NCBI RefSeq assembly: GCF_019400745.1
Contig: NZ_WJIB01000002.1
Location: 372,001-436,000 of the forward strand
Direction of reading: 5' to 3'
Length of the DNA: 64,000 nt
DNA from: Cohnella sp. CFH 77786
Lineage (GTDB): Bacteria; Bacillota; Bacilli; Paenibacillales; Paenibacillaceae
Shown: positions 10,856 through 20,247 of the stretch, in pieces
Numbering within the stretch: the stretch's first letter is position 1
Layout of the letters: each line of letters begins with the position of its first letter
Program-made: the position numbers and the translations under genes
The notes under the pieces: model-generated
Seen by the model: the letters and a program-made list of their open reading frames with translations, nothing else
What the model was told of the DNA's origin: nothing
Database searches by the model: none

Positions 10856-10920
10856 GTATACAAACGCATGCAAATTCATTTCTGTATACAAATGTATACA
10901 ATGATCAGACGATTTGTCAA
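10856..10920 (-). promoter_or_regulatory. Promoter of His-rich gene with three GTATAC motifs
   Basis: On the minus strand TTGACA (10915-10920) and TATACA (10893-10898) are 16 bases apart. GTATAC occurs at 10884 and 10894, exactly one helical turn apart and overlapping the -10 box, and again at 10856. The spacing suggests an operator for a dimeric repressor; which one is unknown. Confidence 0.6.
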
Positions 10921-10980
10921 TATCTGTATGTCCCGCTAGAGCGAACTGCGCTCCATTATCGGTACGGCATTGCTCCTTGT

Positions 10981-11219
10981 TCATCGTTTGAGGATCAGGG
11001 AAATACCCACACCTATTATGTCGCGGTTCAAGTCAGCGGCTTTGGAAATACTCCCGCAGGGCTCTAGGGAAAACGGACGAGGATTTTGAGATGGAATTGT
11101 GCGTGCCGCTTGTATCTGATTCCGACAGCCCGGATAACGATAAGCCGAATAGAGTCCCGGCGGCGTTGAAAATCATGAAGGAGCGTCCAAAGAAAGAGGT
11201 GTCCGGCAGGGTGGAAGAC
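10981..11219 (+). pseudogene. Remnant of GyrI/AraC-effector-binding-domain protein
   Basis: One frame from 10981 reads THTYYVAVQVSGFGNTPAGL then stops; another frame continues GKTDEDFEMELCVPLV. These look like the middle and the C-terminal strand of a YdeE-like small-molecule-binding (GyrI-like) domain joined with about 60 residues missing and a frame change. No start codon or intact frame is seen. Confidence 0.45.
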
Positions 11220-11675
11220 ATGAAACCCTATGTCGTCGAGCACGAAGAATTGAAGCTCATCGGAATCCCCTGCATCAGTCTCAACGACATGAACGGAAAA
11301 TACCGTCACGCCAAAGACGCTCTGCTGGTTTCGACCTAACATTTCGCTGTCAAAAACCAGGAAGTTCACTATGGGATATGGCCGCAAGCGCCCACGCAGG
11401 ACGATTCCGATCGGCATGCCTACATTCTCTGCGTGGAAGTCGAGTCCTTCGACGGGGTTCCGGAGTCGTATTTTAAGACGAGCCTCTCCCCTCAGAAGTG
11501 CGTCGTCGTCGCGAACCAAGAAGGGAATTTCGATGCGGCTGGGCAGGTGATCGACCGTTACATCAGCGAGAATGGATGGGTTGTCGGCGCAAGCGACCGG
11601 AAATATACCATATGCGAGCGCTACAACTATGAGGGCAAGGGTTTTGCCCGGTACTCGCTGCCGATTCTGGATTGA
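11220..11675 (+). pseudogene. GyrI-like effector-binding-domain protein interrupted by one TAA codon
   Basis: ATG 11220 follows AGGGTGG and opens a frame reading KPYVVEHEELKLIGIPC, the usual beginning of a GyrI-like/AraC-effector small-molecule-binding protein (about 150 residues). A TAA at 11337-11339 interrupts it, and exactly the same frame resumes through HYGIWPQAPTQDDSD and ends normally at 11675 with GKGFARYSLPILD. Only one codon separates the gene from being intact, so this is a recent nonsense mutation, a sequencing error or a readthrough case. Confidence 0.7.
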
Positions 11676-11711
11676 GGTGATAGCTCTGAATCAAGGAGAC
11701 TATCGCAGCAG

Positions 11712-12140
11712 ATGGGAACGACAAACGAGTCCAAAACCACCTTTCACGATACGTTGCAGGTCAGGCTAGTTTCCGACTTTCGCAAGTCACAAGCCTGGTA
11801 TCGCGATGTACTGGGCTGTGAAGTCAATGATTGGGGACATGCAATTCGAGGCGGCATGAAGCTGATTCTTCAGCAAGCCCGGGAGGAAAGCGATGTGCGT
11901 CCCAACGCCGCTTCGGCGAAGCGGGACACCTATCCGACGGACTGGACTGGACCGGATCTGGGCTGGGACAAGTTCATTCACGTGAAGAGCGAAGAGTTTG
12001 ATCGCCTGGAGCAAGTGCTTAAAGCGAGCAGGGCCTAGATTGTCCTCGGTCCTATCCAAAGAACGCACAGCGACGGAAATACGTACAAAAACATCTGCAT
12101 CCAGGATCCAGACGGATATTTCATCGTTTTCGGAATCTAA
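11712..12140 (+). pseudogene. Glyoxalase/bleomycin-resistance-fold protein interrupted by one TAG codon
   Basis: ATG 11712 opens a vicinal-oxygen-chelate (glyoxalase) domain: VRLVSDFRKSQAWYRDVLG, then a Trp/Asp-rich middle. A TAG at 12036-12038 interrupts it; the same frame continues with VLGPIQRTHSDGNTYKN and the typical ending IQDPDGYFIVFGI before a TAA at 12138. AAGGAG lies upstream. This is the second gene in a row broken by a single in-frame stop. Enzymatic role unknown; small members often act in antibiotic resistance or are of unknown function. Confidence 0.7.
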
Positions 12141-12469
12141 GCTTGAAGTCGTGCGTAAAGAGGAATCGGCAAATCGATGTTAAGCGAGAGGGGAGCCCTC
12201 TACGATACTGGCTCTCCCGTTGATGCTCTGTTCATCTTGTGAAGCGGATTGTGCGGTTGTGTCTTCCGGAGCTGCGGACGATAGTGACCTCCGGAGACTT
12301 TATATCAACAAGACCGGTGTGAAGTTATTTCTTATCCCCACTCAGATCCGGCGAGACAACCCGCGGAGCATGGCCGAAGTCGCACGCATGAGCGTCAAAC
12401 GTGTTGCTGATATCGGCAGGTCTCCGATCTGGGTGCCTAAGATGGGTGGGCTGACGCGCAGTCAAAGTA

Positions 12470-12657
12470 ATTAGTGGGAAAACCTCCCTCTATTTTTGCG
12501 GACTGGCCACTCGTGCGTGATTAGTAGGAAAACCTCCCTCTAATTCCGGCTATATACCTTAAATTGAAGTTTTACACCGAAATTAGTGGGAGGTTTTCCC
12601 TCTAAAGGCCCCAAACTCTTATAAATATCGAAATTAGTGGGAGGTTTTCCCTCTAAA
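12470..12657. repeat. Four palindromic intergenic repeats (family A), locus 1
   Basis: Four copies of a 24-25-base imperfect palindrome with outer arms ATTAGTGGGA and TCCCTCTAAT lie at 12470-12493, 12520-12544, 12582-12606 and 12633-12657. The first two have central AAACC, the last two central GGTTT, so the copies are in two orientations; copies 3 and 4 share flanking bases. The 330 bases before this cluster (12141-12469) hold no gene I can recognise. The same family recurs at 24142-24340. Confidence 0.85.
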
Positions 12658-12811
12658 GTTTACCGACGGGGTGAATCCGGCTTGCGACGCCGTCAGGGGT
12701 ATTCCTTGTTCATTCGGAAAATAACGGTTTCAAGCGGGATTCAACGAGGGCCGACGGAGAACAGGATAATCCCTAAACCGAATCATTCGGTGGGAAGGAG
12801 CGAGCCGGGAG

Positions 12812-13906
12812 GTGCACGCCTCGTGCATCTTCGCCAAGGATTCGGAGAATGTCTCGGTGACGGGCGCGGGCCGGCTCGAAGGAAACGGCCGAGCCTGGTG
12901 GGACAAGCATCGAAACCGGCCCGAAGAGCTTCGTTATCCTCGTCCCAAGCCGTTCTGCTTCGAAAATTGCAGTAGAGTAACGATCAAGGATCTCACTCTG
13001 ACGAACTCTCCAAGCTGGACGGTTAATCCTCTCCGCTGCCGGAATGTGACCATCGACAATCTGTCCATCCTCAATCCCGCCGATTCGCCCAATACGGATG
13101 GAATCAATCCGGAATCTTGCGCGAACGTCCGCATCAGCAACTGCCACATCGATGTCGGGGACGATTGCATCGCCATTAAATCCGGCACCGAAGACGCGGA
13201 GGAACGGATTCCCTGCGAGAACGTCACGATCGCGAATTGCACGATGGTCCACGGACACGGAGGCGTCGTCATCGGCAGCGAGATGAGCGGCGATGTCCGC
13301 AATGTCGTCATCTCCAATTGCGTATTCAAGCAGACGGACCGCGGCATCCGCTTGAAATCGAGGCGGGGGAGAGGCGGCATCGTCGAGGATATCCGAGTCG
13401 GCAATATCGTGATGGAGGACGTGATTTGCCCGTTTATCCTGAATCTTTATTACTTCTGCGGACCGCGGGGCAAAGACAAATATGTCTGGGACAAAAATCC
13501 TTACCCGGTTACGGAGGAGACGCCGCGCTTCCGCCGCATTCACTTCGCGAACATCACCGCCCGCCGCGTTCACGCGGCAGCCGGATTCCTGTATGGACTG
13601 GCGGAGCAGCCGATCTCGGAAATCACCTTCGACCATATCGAGATCTCCATGGCCGAACAGGCGACCCCGGGACTGCCCGCGATGATGTCGGGCCTGCGGG
13701 AGATAAACAATCGGGGGTTCTTCCTCGGCAACGTGAAGGATGTCCGGTTCCACAACGTAACGGTAGAGAATCATGAAGGCCAGGCCTTTTACGTCGAGAA
13801 CGGCGAAAGGGTCACGCTGGAGCATTGCGAGTCCCGGAATACGAAGAATGCCGAGCAGCTTCTGGTGCTGGTTGCCGTACCGCCTGCGAATGAAGATCTG
13901 CGGTAA
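12812..13906 (+). pseudogene. GH28 polygalacturonase-like protein, N-terminally truncated
   Basis: Right-handed beta-helix pectin hydrolase family. The catalytic motifs are intact: NTDG (D96), GDD (D117, D118), GHGG (H149) and RGIRLKS (R180, K182). However, the usual first 80-100 residues of intracellular GH28 proteins of this type (first helix turns up to the substrate-entry region) are absent, and no frame upstream supplies them. The frame opens at GTG 12812, with AAGGAG 11 bases before it, so a shortened protein could be made; folding is doubtful. The truncation point lies about 150 bases after the repeat cluster. If whole, it would release galacturonate from pectin fragments. Confidence 0.65.
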
Positions 13907-13995
13907 TTCATCCAGATTCGCCCAGATTGAGGCAGGATTTGGAGGGTGGATGTCGAACTCATCTTCTGGAACGGAAGAGGAGAGGAAGATGAGGG

Positions 13996-15570
13996 ATGGG
14001 TAAAAGACGTTACCGGAAAATCGGGCTTTGGCTATCTATGATGCTGGTAGTGGTGCTTGTCGGGTGCCAGGCGGTCTTTGGGCTGAACTTGGACGGCATG
14101 CTTCTGAAGCAGTTGGAAGTGAGGTCGCTGGAGCAGTCCGGCAAGCTCGACATTGAGCTGGATTTGAACGATAAAGCGATCGCGGAGGATGAACCGGGGA
14201 TCGCCCAAGCGCTCGGCTTATTCAAGAAGATGACGTTTACGATCGACCATGCGGCAACCGACGGCACAGGCCGTTTGGACATGAAAGGCTCCGTGACGTT
14301 CGGGGGCAAGGGCGCCATCCCGCTCGAGCTCCATACGGACGAGAAGTCGGTTCGTCTTGACATCGGCGGATTGAAGCAGCCCATCGTGATGACGACCGAT
14401 TCCCTGAATGCGGAAGTTTTGAATGGAATGATGATGCCCGGCATGGGTTTCTCGAACCTGGAAGCAGGCGACAAGCAGATCGCGGAGTGGACCCGAAGCC
14501 TGATTCAATCGGTCGCTTCCTATTTTGTCCACCATTTGCCGAATCCTCCCAAGCTGGAGGTCGGACGCGCGTGGGAGCCGGTGAACGGCACTTTCATGTC
14601 GCTGACGAAGGTGCATGCGGAGCTGAACGGGGAGCAACTGGGCGAGCTGATCCCCGCATATCTTGACAACATGCTCAAAGACGAAGCAGGGTTCAAAGAC
14701 ATGCTGCGCAGCTTGGTCAAGGCATTCGCCGCTCTTCCGCCGGAAGCCAGGGAATCGTTGGGTATCGAAGATCTCCCGGCCTCGGAGAACGATATCGAGG
14801 CTTTCGTTAACGAAGGCATGAGCGAGCTGCTCCCCATGCTGCAAGAGCTCCGGGACGAGCTTGCCGAAGCGCGCAAGGATGAAATGTGGGGACAGATCTT
14901 CGACAAAGGCATTTCGCTCAAAACCGACCTGTACGTGGACGACTCGCTTTTCCTGCGCAAAACGGATACGGAGCTCGTTATCTCTCCCGCGTATTTCGCA
15001 GAGCCCGACTTTCCGATTCGAAGCATCCGCATTCACGGCAGCGCGGACATCTGGAACGTAAACGGCGACGTGACCGTTCAACCGGTGGACATCCCCGAAG
15101 GGGCGCTGACAGAGAAAGATCTGGAATCGATGCAGGCATACGATTTCGTAAGATCGCTCGACAGCTCGTCCGTTCTTTACGATCTGCTGAAAAACGATCT
15201 GCAAATCGATGACCAATCGTTCGAGATCAGCAGCGAATGGGGCATTCCCTTCGTGAAGGACAAGAATGGAAAGGCCTACGTTCCGGTTCGATATTCGCTG
15301 GAGCAGCTCGGCGACAAGATCATCTATACGCACGAGACGAAAGAAATCCGATTCGCGGACGGGGCTTCCGGTCAGGAAATCGTATTCAACATCGGCTCGG
15401 CGGAAGCATACGTGAATGGGCAGAAAGCAACGTTGTCCAGCGCGGTCTACCAGGAAGGCCCCTACGCTTATATCGCAGCCGACGATTTGTTCGGCATTCT
15501 GCGCGCGGAATACACGATCGAGGAGTCGGGGAACGGAGAATCCGTGATGAAGGTGAAGCGGGATTTGTAG
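13996..15570 (+). CDS. Lipoprotein with C-terminal copper-amine-oxidase-like (stalk) domain
   Basis: A 524-residue exported lipoprotein: signal peptide with lipobox LVGC (Cys about residue 24), a long mixed helical/strand region (about 30-400) of no recognised family, and a C-terminal domain from about 410 (WGIPFVKDKNGKAYVPVRYSLEQLG ... IVFNIGSAEAYVNGQKA) that matches the copper amine oxidase N-terminal-like fold common in Paenibacillus surface proteins. That fold is not catalytic; it is used as an extracellular adhesion or stalk module. RBS GAGG-rich, start ATG 13996. Followed by a strong bidirectional terminator. Confidence 0.75.
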   Translation: MGKRRYRKIGLWLSMMLVVVLVGCQAVFGLNLDGMLLKQLEVRSLEQSGKLDIELDLNDKAIAEDEPGIAQALGLFKKMTFTIDHAATDGTGRLDMKGSVTFGGKGAIPLELHTDEKSVRLDIGGLKQPIVMTTDSLNAEVLNGMMMPGMGFSNLEAGDKQIAEWTRSLIQSVASYFVHHLPNPPKLEVGRAWEPVNGTFMSLTKVHAELNGEQLGELIPAYLDNMLKDEAGFKDMLRSLVKAFAALPPEARESLGIEDLPASENDIEAFVNEGMSELLPMLQELRDELAEARKDEMWGQIFDKGISLKTDLYVDDSLFLRKTDTELVISPAYFAEPDFPIRSIRIHGSADIWNVNGDVTVQPVDIPEGALTEKDLESMQAYDFVRSLDSSSVLYDLLKNDLQIDDQSFEISSEWGIPFVKDKNGKAYVPVRYSLEQLGDKIIYTHETKEIRFADGASGQEIVFNIGSAEAYVNGQKATLSSAVYQEGPYAYIAADDLFGILRAEYTIEESGNGESVMKVKRDL

Positions 15571-15610
15571 AAAGATCGAGCCGTCCCGGCAAATCCGATA
15601 CTGAAACGGC

Positions 15611-15661
15611 AACAGGGGCAGTCCCAAACGCCATGATCATGGCCGAGGGACTGCCCCTGTT
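15611..15661. terminator. Bidirectional terminator between convergent genes
   Basis: Perfect 15-bp stem AACAGGGGCAGTCCC / GGGACTGCCCCTGTT with a 21-base loop that is itself partly self-complementary, placed between the lipoprotein gene and the acyl-CoA-dehydrogenase-like gene. Confidence 0.8.
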
Positions 15662-15686
15662 TCTTGTCGTCAAATAGGCTCCGCGA

Positions 15687-16844
15687 TCAACGACCTTCCC
15701 CCAGCGCGTCGGAAGCGAGCGACTGGAGCACCAGATTGTCCATCGGAGGGTTGTGCAGGCCCGCGCGGACGTCCCGGTAGAAGCGTTCGAGAGGCAATGC
15801 TCTGGACAAGCCGGCGCCTCCGACGATCCGCATCGCCATATCGACGACCTTAAGCGCATGGTTCGTCGCCACGTATTTGGCGAGTCCCAGCTCCGGCTTC
15901 ATGAACGGCCGTTTTTCCTTGTCCCGGTCCCATCGATCCGCCGCCGCGTACAGCAGGGAGCGGGCCGTGCGGAGCTCGACTTCCATGAGGCCGAGCGATT
16001 GTTGAACCGCAGGGACGTCAGCAATCGGCCCCGCGAGATAGTTGGGACGGTAGGTTCGGGCATACTCGAGAGCGAAATCCCGCGCCGCCAAGGCGATCCC
16101 GAGATAGCAGGCCGGGATGTGCAGCAGCCAGCCGCCTCCGTCGTCTTCGCCTTTACCGGCGATGCGGGCATCCTCGGCCGCGAAAGCGCCGTCCAGCACG
16201 ACGTCGTGGCTTCCGGTCGCGCGCATGCCGATCGTATCCCAGGTTTGCTCAATCGTCACGCGATCGGAACGGTAGACGAGGAATTCGTCCGTCCGGTCTT
16301 CCTCCGGCACATAAGCGGAGACAACGAATCGGTCCAGGATCGGAGAGAGCGTGCTGAACGTTTTGCGTCCCGTCAGGAGCCAGCCGCCCTCTGTCCGGAC
16401 CGCGGTCGTTTCGGGTCTGCCGCCCCTCGTGGGACTGCCCGTGGCGGTTTCGCTGGCGAAGGTGTTGATCATGGCCCCGTCCGCGACGATATCCCGGCAT
16501 AGCCGCTCGAACAAGGGCTCCGGCCACTTGCGGGACGTTCTCAGATGGAGAATCTGGCCGACATGCCAGCCGACGGCGAGCGCGGTGGAACCGTCTCCGT
16601 AAGCCAGCCGCTCCTGAAGCGACACCAGGTCGTAGAGCGATAGCTCTTCTCCGCCGTAAACCTTCGGAACCGTGCTATGCAAGTAACCGGCTTCGCGCAG
16701 GTCGGCGAAATTCTCGAAGGGAAAAGAGCCTTCGCGGTCATGGGCGGCCGCACGCTCGGCGAATCGGACCGCCAAAGCCTCGATCCGATCCGCGCGCTCC
16801 CTTTCCGCATCGTTGCGGATATACCGGTCGATCAGACGTTCCAT
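15687..16844 (-). CDS. Acyl-CoA-dehydrogenase-family flavoprotein (YdbM-like)
   Basis: FAD-dependent protein of 385 residues with the three-part acyl-CoA dehydrogenase fold: N-terminal helices with PKVYGGEELSL, central beta domain with TFASETATGSP and GMRATGSHDVVLDG, and C-terminal helices ending in MRIVGGAGLSRALPLERFYRDVRAG. It resembles YdbM of Bacillus subtilis and the related SfnC/DszC-type enzymes linked to sulfur-compound oxidation, more than fatty-acid dehydrogenases; which reaction it performs cannot be decided here. Start ATG 16844 has AGGGGTG upstream; the in-frame GTG at 16853 lies too close to that RBS. The AraC gene upstream runs in the same direction 90 bases away. Confidence 0.8.
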   Translation of the reverse strand: MERLIDRYIRNDAERERADRIEALAVRFAERAAAHDREGSFPFENFADLREAGYLHSTVPKVYGGEELSLYDLVSLQERLAYGDGSTALAVGWHVGQILHLRTSRKWPEPLFERLCRDIVADGAMINTFASETATGSPTRGGRPETTAVRTEGGWLLTGRKTFSTLSPILDRFVVSAYVPEEDRTDEFLVYRSDRVTIEQTWDTIGMRATGSHDVVLDGAFAAEDARIAGKGEDDGGGWLLHIPACYLGIALAARDFALEYARTYRPNYLAGPIADVPAVQQSLGLMEVELRTARSLLYAAADRWDRDKEKRPFMKPELGLAKYVATNHALKVVDMAMRIVGGAGLSRALPLERFYRDVRAGLHNPPMDNLVLQSLASDALGEGR

Positions 16845-16933
16845 CCACGCCACCCCTCAGGCATTTCTGCGGTTTTGGAATTCTTTAGCACGAATCCATG
16901 CGGTTCAAACTTCCGTAAGACGCACTATGCCAC

Positions 16934-17713
16934 CTATCGCCGCGATCTGAATTGGCTTGGCGTGACGCCAAAGAAGCGTTTGAATTGGCGCATGAAATGG
17001 GTGTCGTTCTCGTATCCGCACATTTTCGAAATCGCAACGATGGATAGCGAGCTGTTCTGCAAAAGATACTTGGCATATTCGAGTCTGCTATGGATGATAT
17101 CCGATACAACGGAACAGCCGAACAGCTCTTTATAGATATGCTGGAAATACGATTTGCTCAAATTGAGGCGCGATGCGATCTTTTCGACCGGCATACGGGT
17201 ATGAGGCGAACTGTACAGCTCGTTGCGCAGCTCGGAAAATTGGCGGAAATATCGGTTCGTCGTATCGGGCAGGGAGGCTCTCTGAAGAAGATTGCTCAGT
17301 TTCATAAGAAGAGTTTTGATTTCGGAATCCGAAATCTGATCGCGCAGAGGGCCGCCAAGTCTGGTGGTGCTTTGCAATTCCCGGATGCTTCCGGAAATCA
17401 GGAGCGGATCCGTAGCCTTCACGACTGTATCCAGCGGAAAGTTCAGTCGCTTGAGGAATTCCGGGAGTTCATCGCCGTCGCAATGGAACCAGTCGTTGAT
17501 AAAAGGCTCATCCGATTCTCGGTATAGATGGGGAGTTTCGGGGCGAAGCAGGATATAGGAGTTTTTTTCCGCTGCAAGGAGCTCTCCGTTCAGGATCAGC
17601 TCCGCTTTGCTTTTAAAAAAGACAAAGGCGTAATTGCCCGCTCCTGCCGGACGATCGATCGTGATCCCGTTCTCATGAATGAAATGATAACCGCAACTAA
17701 TCAATGTAATCAT
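16934..17713 (-). CDS. AraC-family regulator (probable regulator of GH51-GH43 operon)
   Basis: 259 residues: N-terminal cupin-like sensing domain (about 1-130, with ILLRPETPHLYRESD) and two C-terminal helix-turn-helix units (about 160-258; KIASRLNLSKSYFQHIYKELFG and ISKMCGYENDTHFMRQFKRFFG). Divergent from the GH51 gene with a 136-base AT-rich spacer between, the classic arrangement for a sugar-responsive activator of the neighbouring glycosidase operon. The inducer is probably an arabino-oligosaccharide, by context only. Confidence 0.87.
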   Translation of the reverse strand: MITLISCGYHFIHENGITIDRPAGAGNYAFVFFKSKAELILNGELLAAEKNSYILLRPETPHLYRESDEPFINDWFHCDGDELPEFLKRLNFPLDTVVKATDPLLISGSIRELQSTTRLGGPLRDQISDSEIKTLLMKLSNLLQRASLPDTTNRYFRQFSELRNELYSSPHTRMPVEKIASRLNLSKSYFQHIYKELFGCSVVSDIIHSRLEYAKYLLQNSSLSIVAISKMCGYENDTHFMRQFKRFFGVTPSQFRSRR

Positions 17714-17849
17714 ACTGGATCCCCATTTAAAGCACGAAAGGTCAGTTTTCTGTCATTATAATGAATTGTTCCCGGATGAACAAGCGCTTAAAATCGATGA
17801 ATAAGGGCCGTGCCGGTCGCACGGACATTGCAAAGGAGTCGAAAACGTC

Positions 17850-20231
17850 ATGCGTGCGCAACCGACATTAACTGTATATACGCAACAGCGGGGTGCGGAA
17901 TTAGGCGACTTGTTCGGCATTTTTTTCGAGGATCTGAACCATGCGGCGGACGGAGGGCTGTATGCGGAGCTTGTGCAGAACCGTTCTTTCGAATTCGATC
18001 CGATCGATCGCGCGGAATATCATGCCATGACGGCGTGGGAGAAAATCGAAAGAGGCGGCGGACAGGCGGAAATCGCCGTTGAAGACAGCTATCCTCTAAA
18101 TCCGCGAAACCTTCATTACGTCGCCATCGATATTCTGTCCGAGGGCGATGGCGTCGGAATCATGAACACCGGTTTTAACGGAATCCCGGTCAAACAGGGA
18201 GAATCTTATTTGTTCTCGGTTTATGCACGGCGGGAAACCAGCTTTGACGAGCCGGTTGTCGTCACGATAGAAGGGACGGACGGGTCCGTTCATGGAGAGG
18301 CAACGGTAACGGTCCAATCGCCCGAATGGACGAAATACGAGGCGAAAATTACGGCGATCGCTACCGACACCAACAGCCGTCTTGTGCTGGTAACGAAGGG
18401 AAAAGGGAAGCTGTACCTGGATATGGTGTCCCTATTTCCGGAACGGACTTTTCGCAACCGGCCGGGTGGCCTGCGGGAAGACATTGCCCGGATGATCGCG
18501 GATCTGAAACCCAAGTTTATGCGTTTTCCGGGCGGCTGCTTGATTCACGACGGGTCTTTGAATCCCGACGACAGAAATTCGATGTACCGCTGGAAAAACA
18601 CGATTGGCGATATCGCGCAAAGACCGGCCAGACGGAATAATTGGGTCTATAATCAAACGCTTGGTTTGGGTTATTACGAATACTTTCTGTTCTGCGAGGA
18701 TATCGGCGCCAAGCCGATTCCGATCTTGCCGGCAGGATACGACCCGCATCATAAACGAATCGTCCCGCTGGACGAGCTGCAGCCGTGGATCGACGACGCG
18801 CTTGATTTGATTGAGTTCGCCAATGGCGATGCGTCCACCAAGTGGGGAGCGATACGGACGGAGTTGGGTCATCCGGAGCCGTTCGGACTGGAGTATATCG
18901 GCATCGGAAACGAAGAAGTCGGAGAACCGTTTTTCGAACGCTATCCCTATTTCCACAGAGCCATCAAAGCGAAGTATCCCGATATCAAAGTCATCAATTC
19001 CGCCGGTCCGTTCGCGGCCGGTAGCGAGTATGAACGCGGCTGGAAATCCGCGAAAGAAAATGGATCGGATCTGGTGGACGAGCACTATTATCAGACGCCG
19101 GAATGGTTTCTCGCGCATGTCGACCGCTACGACGCCTTCAAAGCCGATGAGCCGAAAGTATTTTTGGGTGAATACGCGACATGGGGGAACACGTATTACA
19201 ACGCCCTTGTCGAAGCGGCTTTTATGACCGGCCTTGAAAGGAACGCCCACGCGGTAGCCCTGGCTTGCTATGCGCCGATGCTCTGCAACGTGGATTACGT
19301 CAACTGGAAGCCGGACTTGATTTGGTTCAACAACCATGAAGTTTACGGAACCGCCAATTATTACGTGCAGAAGCTGTTTATGCATCACCAGGGCGACCAG
19401 CTCTTAACCATCGAGGCAACAGGCTTCGAGGAAAAACAGGAACAAGCGATCAAGCCGATTAATGGAGCCTTCGCGCTCGGGACAGAGCGTTGCTCTTTCC
19501 GTTTCCGGGACATACTGCTCGTTAACGACGAGACCGGAGAAACGAAAGCGTTTCTGAACGGCTCGTCCGCCGAGCTGTCGGATACGGAAGAAGACCGGCG
19601 GAGCGGTACCTCTATCGCAACGCTGGACCTCGGCGAAACGGATTGGGTGAATTATACGCTGAGGTTGAAAGCGCAAAGAATCAGCGGACCTAAGGGATTC
19701 AACCTGTACTTTGGCAAACGGGACGGCAACAATCAATTGTTCTGGGATTTCGGAGGGTGGCAGAACCAGGATTCCGCCTTGTGCGCCAGCGTAAACGGCA
19801 GAACCTCTTGCCTCACCCAAAGCATCTTCAACGTGGAAACCGATAAGGAATACGAGTTGACATTGAACGTAGCGGGCAGACGAATCCGCGCTTGGATCGA
19901 CGGCGTGTTATTCCACGATACGGAAGACAAGCTTCCGGTCATCGAGCCGCTATATTATTCCGCGAGCTATGAGCGTTCTACGGGGGATGTCATCGTTAAG
20001 GTCGTCAACGTGCAGGAGAAAAACGTTAGCGGACAGATTGTTCCGGCGGAAATGCAAGCAAAGTCTTTGACCGTCGAAGTGTATGAGATGTCCGGCTATG
20101 CGTTGGAAGACGAGAACACGTTCGCGTCGCCGGAGCGGGTGCGGCCGACCCGGAAGGAATTCCGCACGGAAGGCTGCAGTTTTCATTACGAGTTTCCCAA
20201 ACATTCCATTACGGTATTCAGAATGAGATGA
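17850..20231 (+). CDS. GH51 alpha-L-arabinofuranosidase with inserted sandwich domains
   Basis: Removes terminal alpha-L-arabinofuranosyl units from arabinan or arabinoxylan pieces. The 793 residues open with GDLFGIFFEDLNHAADGG, typical of the long GH51 type; a carbohydrate-binding-like sandwich follows (about 60-200), then the TIM barrel (about 205-500) with acid/base E355 in GIGNEE and nucleophile E441 in FLGEY, and a C-terminal beta domain that carries a laminin-G-like insert (about 580-720). No signal peptide, so probably cytoplasmic. RBS AAAGGAG. First gene of an operon with the GH43 gene 16 bases downstream. Confidence 0.92.
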   Translation: MRAQPTLTVYTQQRGAELGDLFGIFFEDLNHAADGGLYAELVQNRSFEFDPIDRAEYHAMTAWEKIERGGGQAEIAVEDSYPLNPRNLHYVAIDILSEGDGVGIMNTGFNGIPVKQGESYLFSVYARRETSFDEPVVVTIEGTDGSVHGEATVTVQSPEWTKYEAKITAIATDTNSRLVLVTKGKGKLYLDMVSLFPERTFRNRPGGLREDIARMIADLKPKFMRFPGGCLIHDGSLNPDDRNSMYRWKNTIGDIAQRPARRNNWVYNQTLGLGYYEYFLFCEDIGAKPIPILPAGYDPHHKRIVPLDELQPWIDDALDLIEFANGDASTKWGAIRTELGHPEPFGLEYIGIGNEEVGEPFFERYPYFHRAIKAKYPDIKVINSAGPFAAGSEYERGWKSAKENGSDLVDEHYYQTPEWFLAHVDRYDAFKADEPKVFLGEYATWGNTYYNALVEAAFMTGLERNAHAVALACYAPMLCNVDYVNWKPDLIWFNNHEVYGTANYYVQKLFMHHQGDQLLTIEATGFEEKQEQAIKPINGAFALGTERCSFRFRDILLVNDETGETKAFLNGSSAELSDTEEDRRSGTSIATLDLGETDWVNYTLRLKAQRISGPKGFNLYFGKRDGNNQLFWDFGGWQNQDSALCASVNGRTSCLTQSIFNVETDKEYELTLNVAGRRIRAWIDGVLFHDTEDKLPVIEPLYYSASYERSTGDVIVKVVNVQEKNVSGQIVPAEMQAKSLTVEVYEMSGYALEDENTFASPERVRPTRKEFRTEGCSFHYEFPKHSITVFRMR

Positions 20232-20247
20232 AGATGAGGAGAAAAAC

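Noticed and set aside
12220-12474. 84-codon open frame in the decayed region
   Set aside because: No recognisable domain, no RBS, overlaps the repeat cluster; not supported as a gene.
12470-12657. CRISPR array
   Set aside because: Repeat units are inverted relative to each other and spacers are irregular in length; no cas genes.
14218-15627. Long minus-strand open frame (469 codons) opposite the lipoprotein gene
   Set aside because: Shadow of the real plus-strand gene; no domain, no RBS, low-complexity Arg/His-rich translation.
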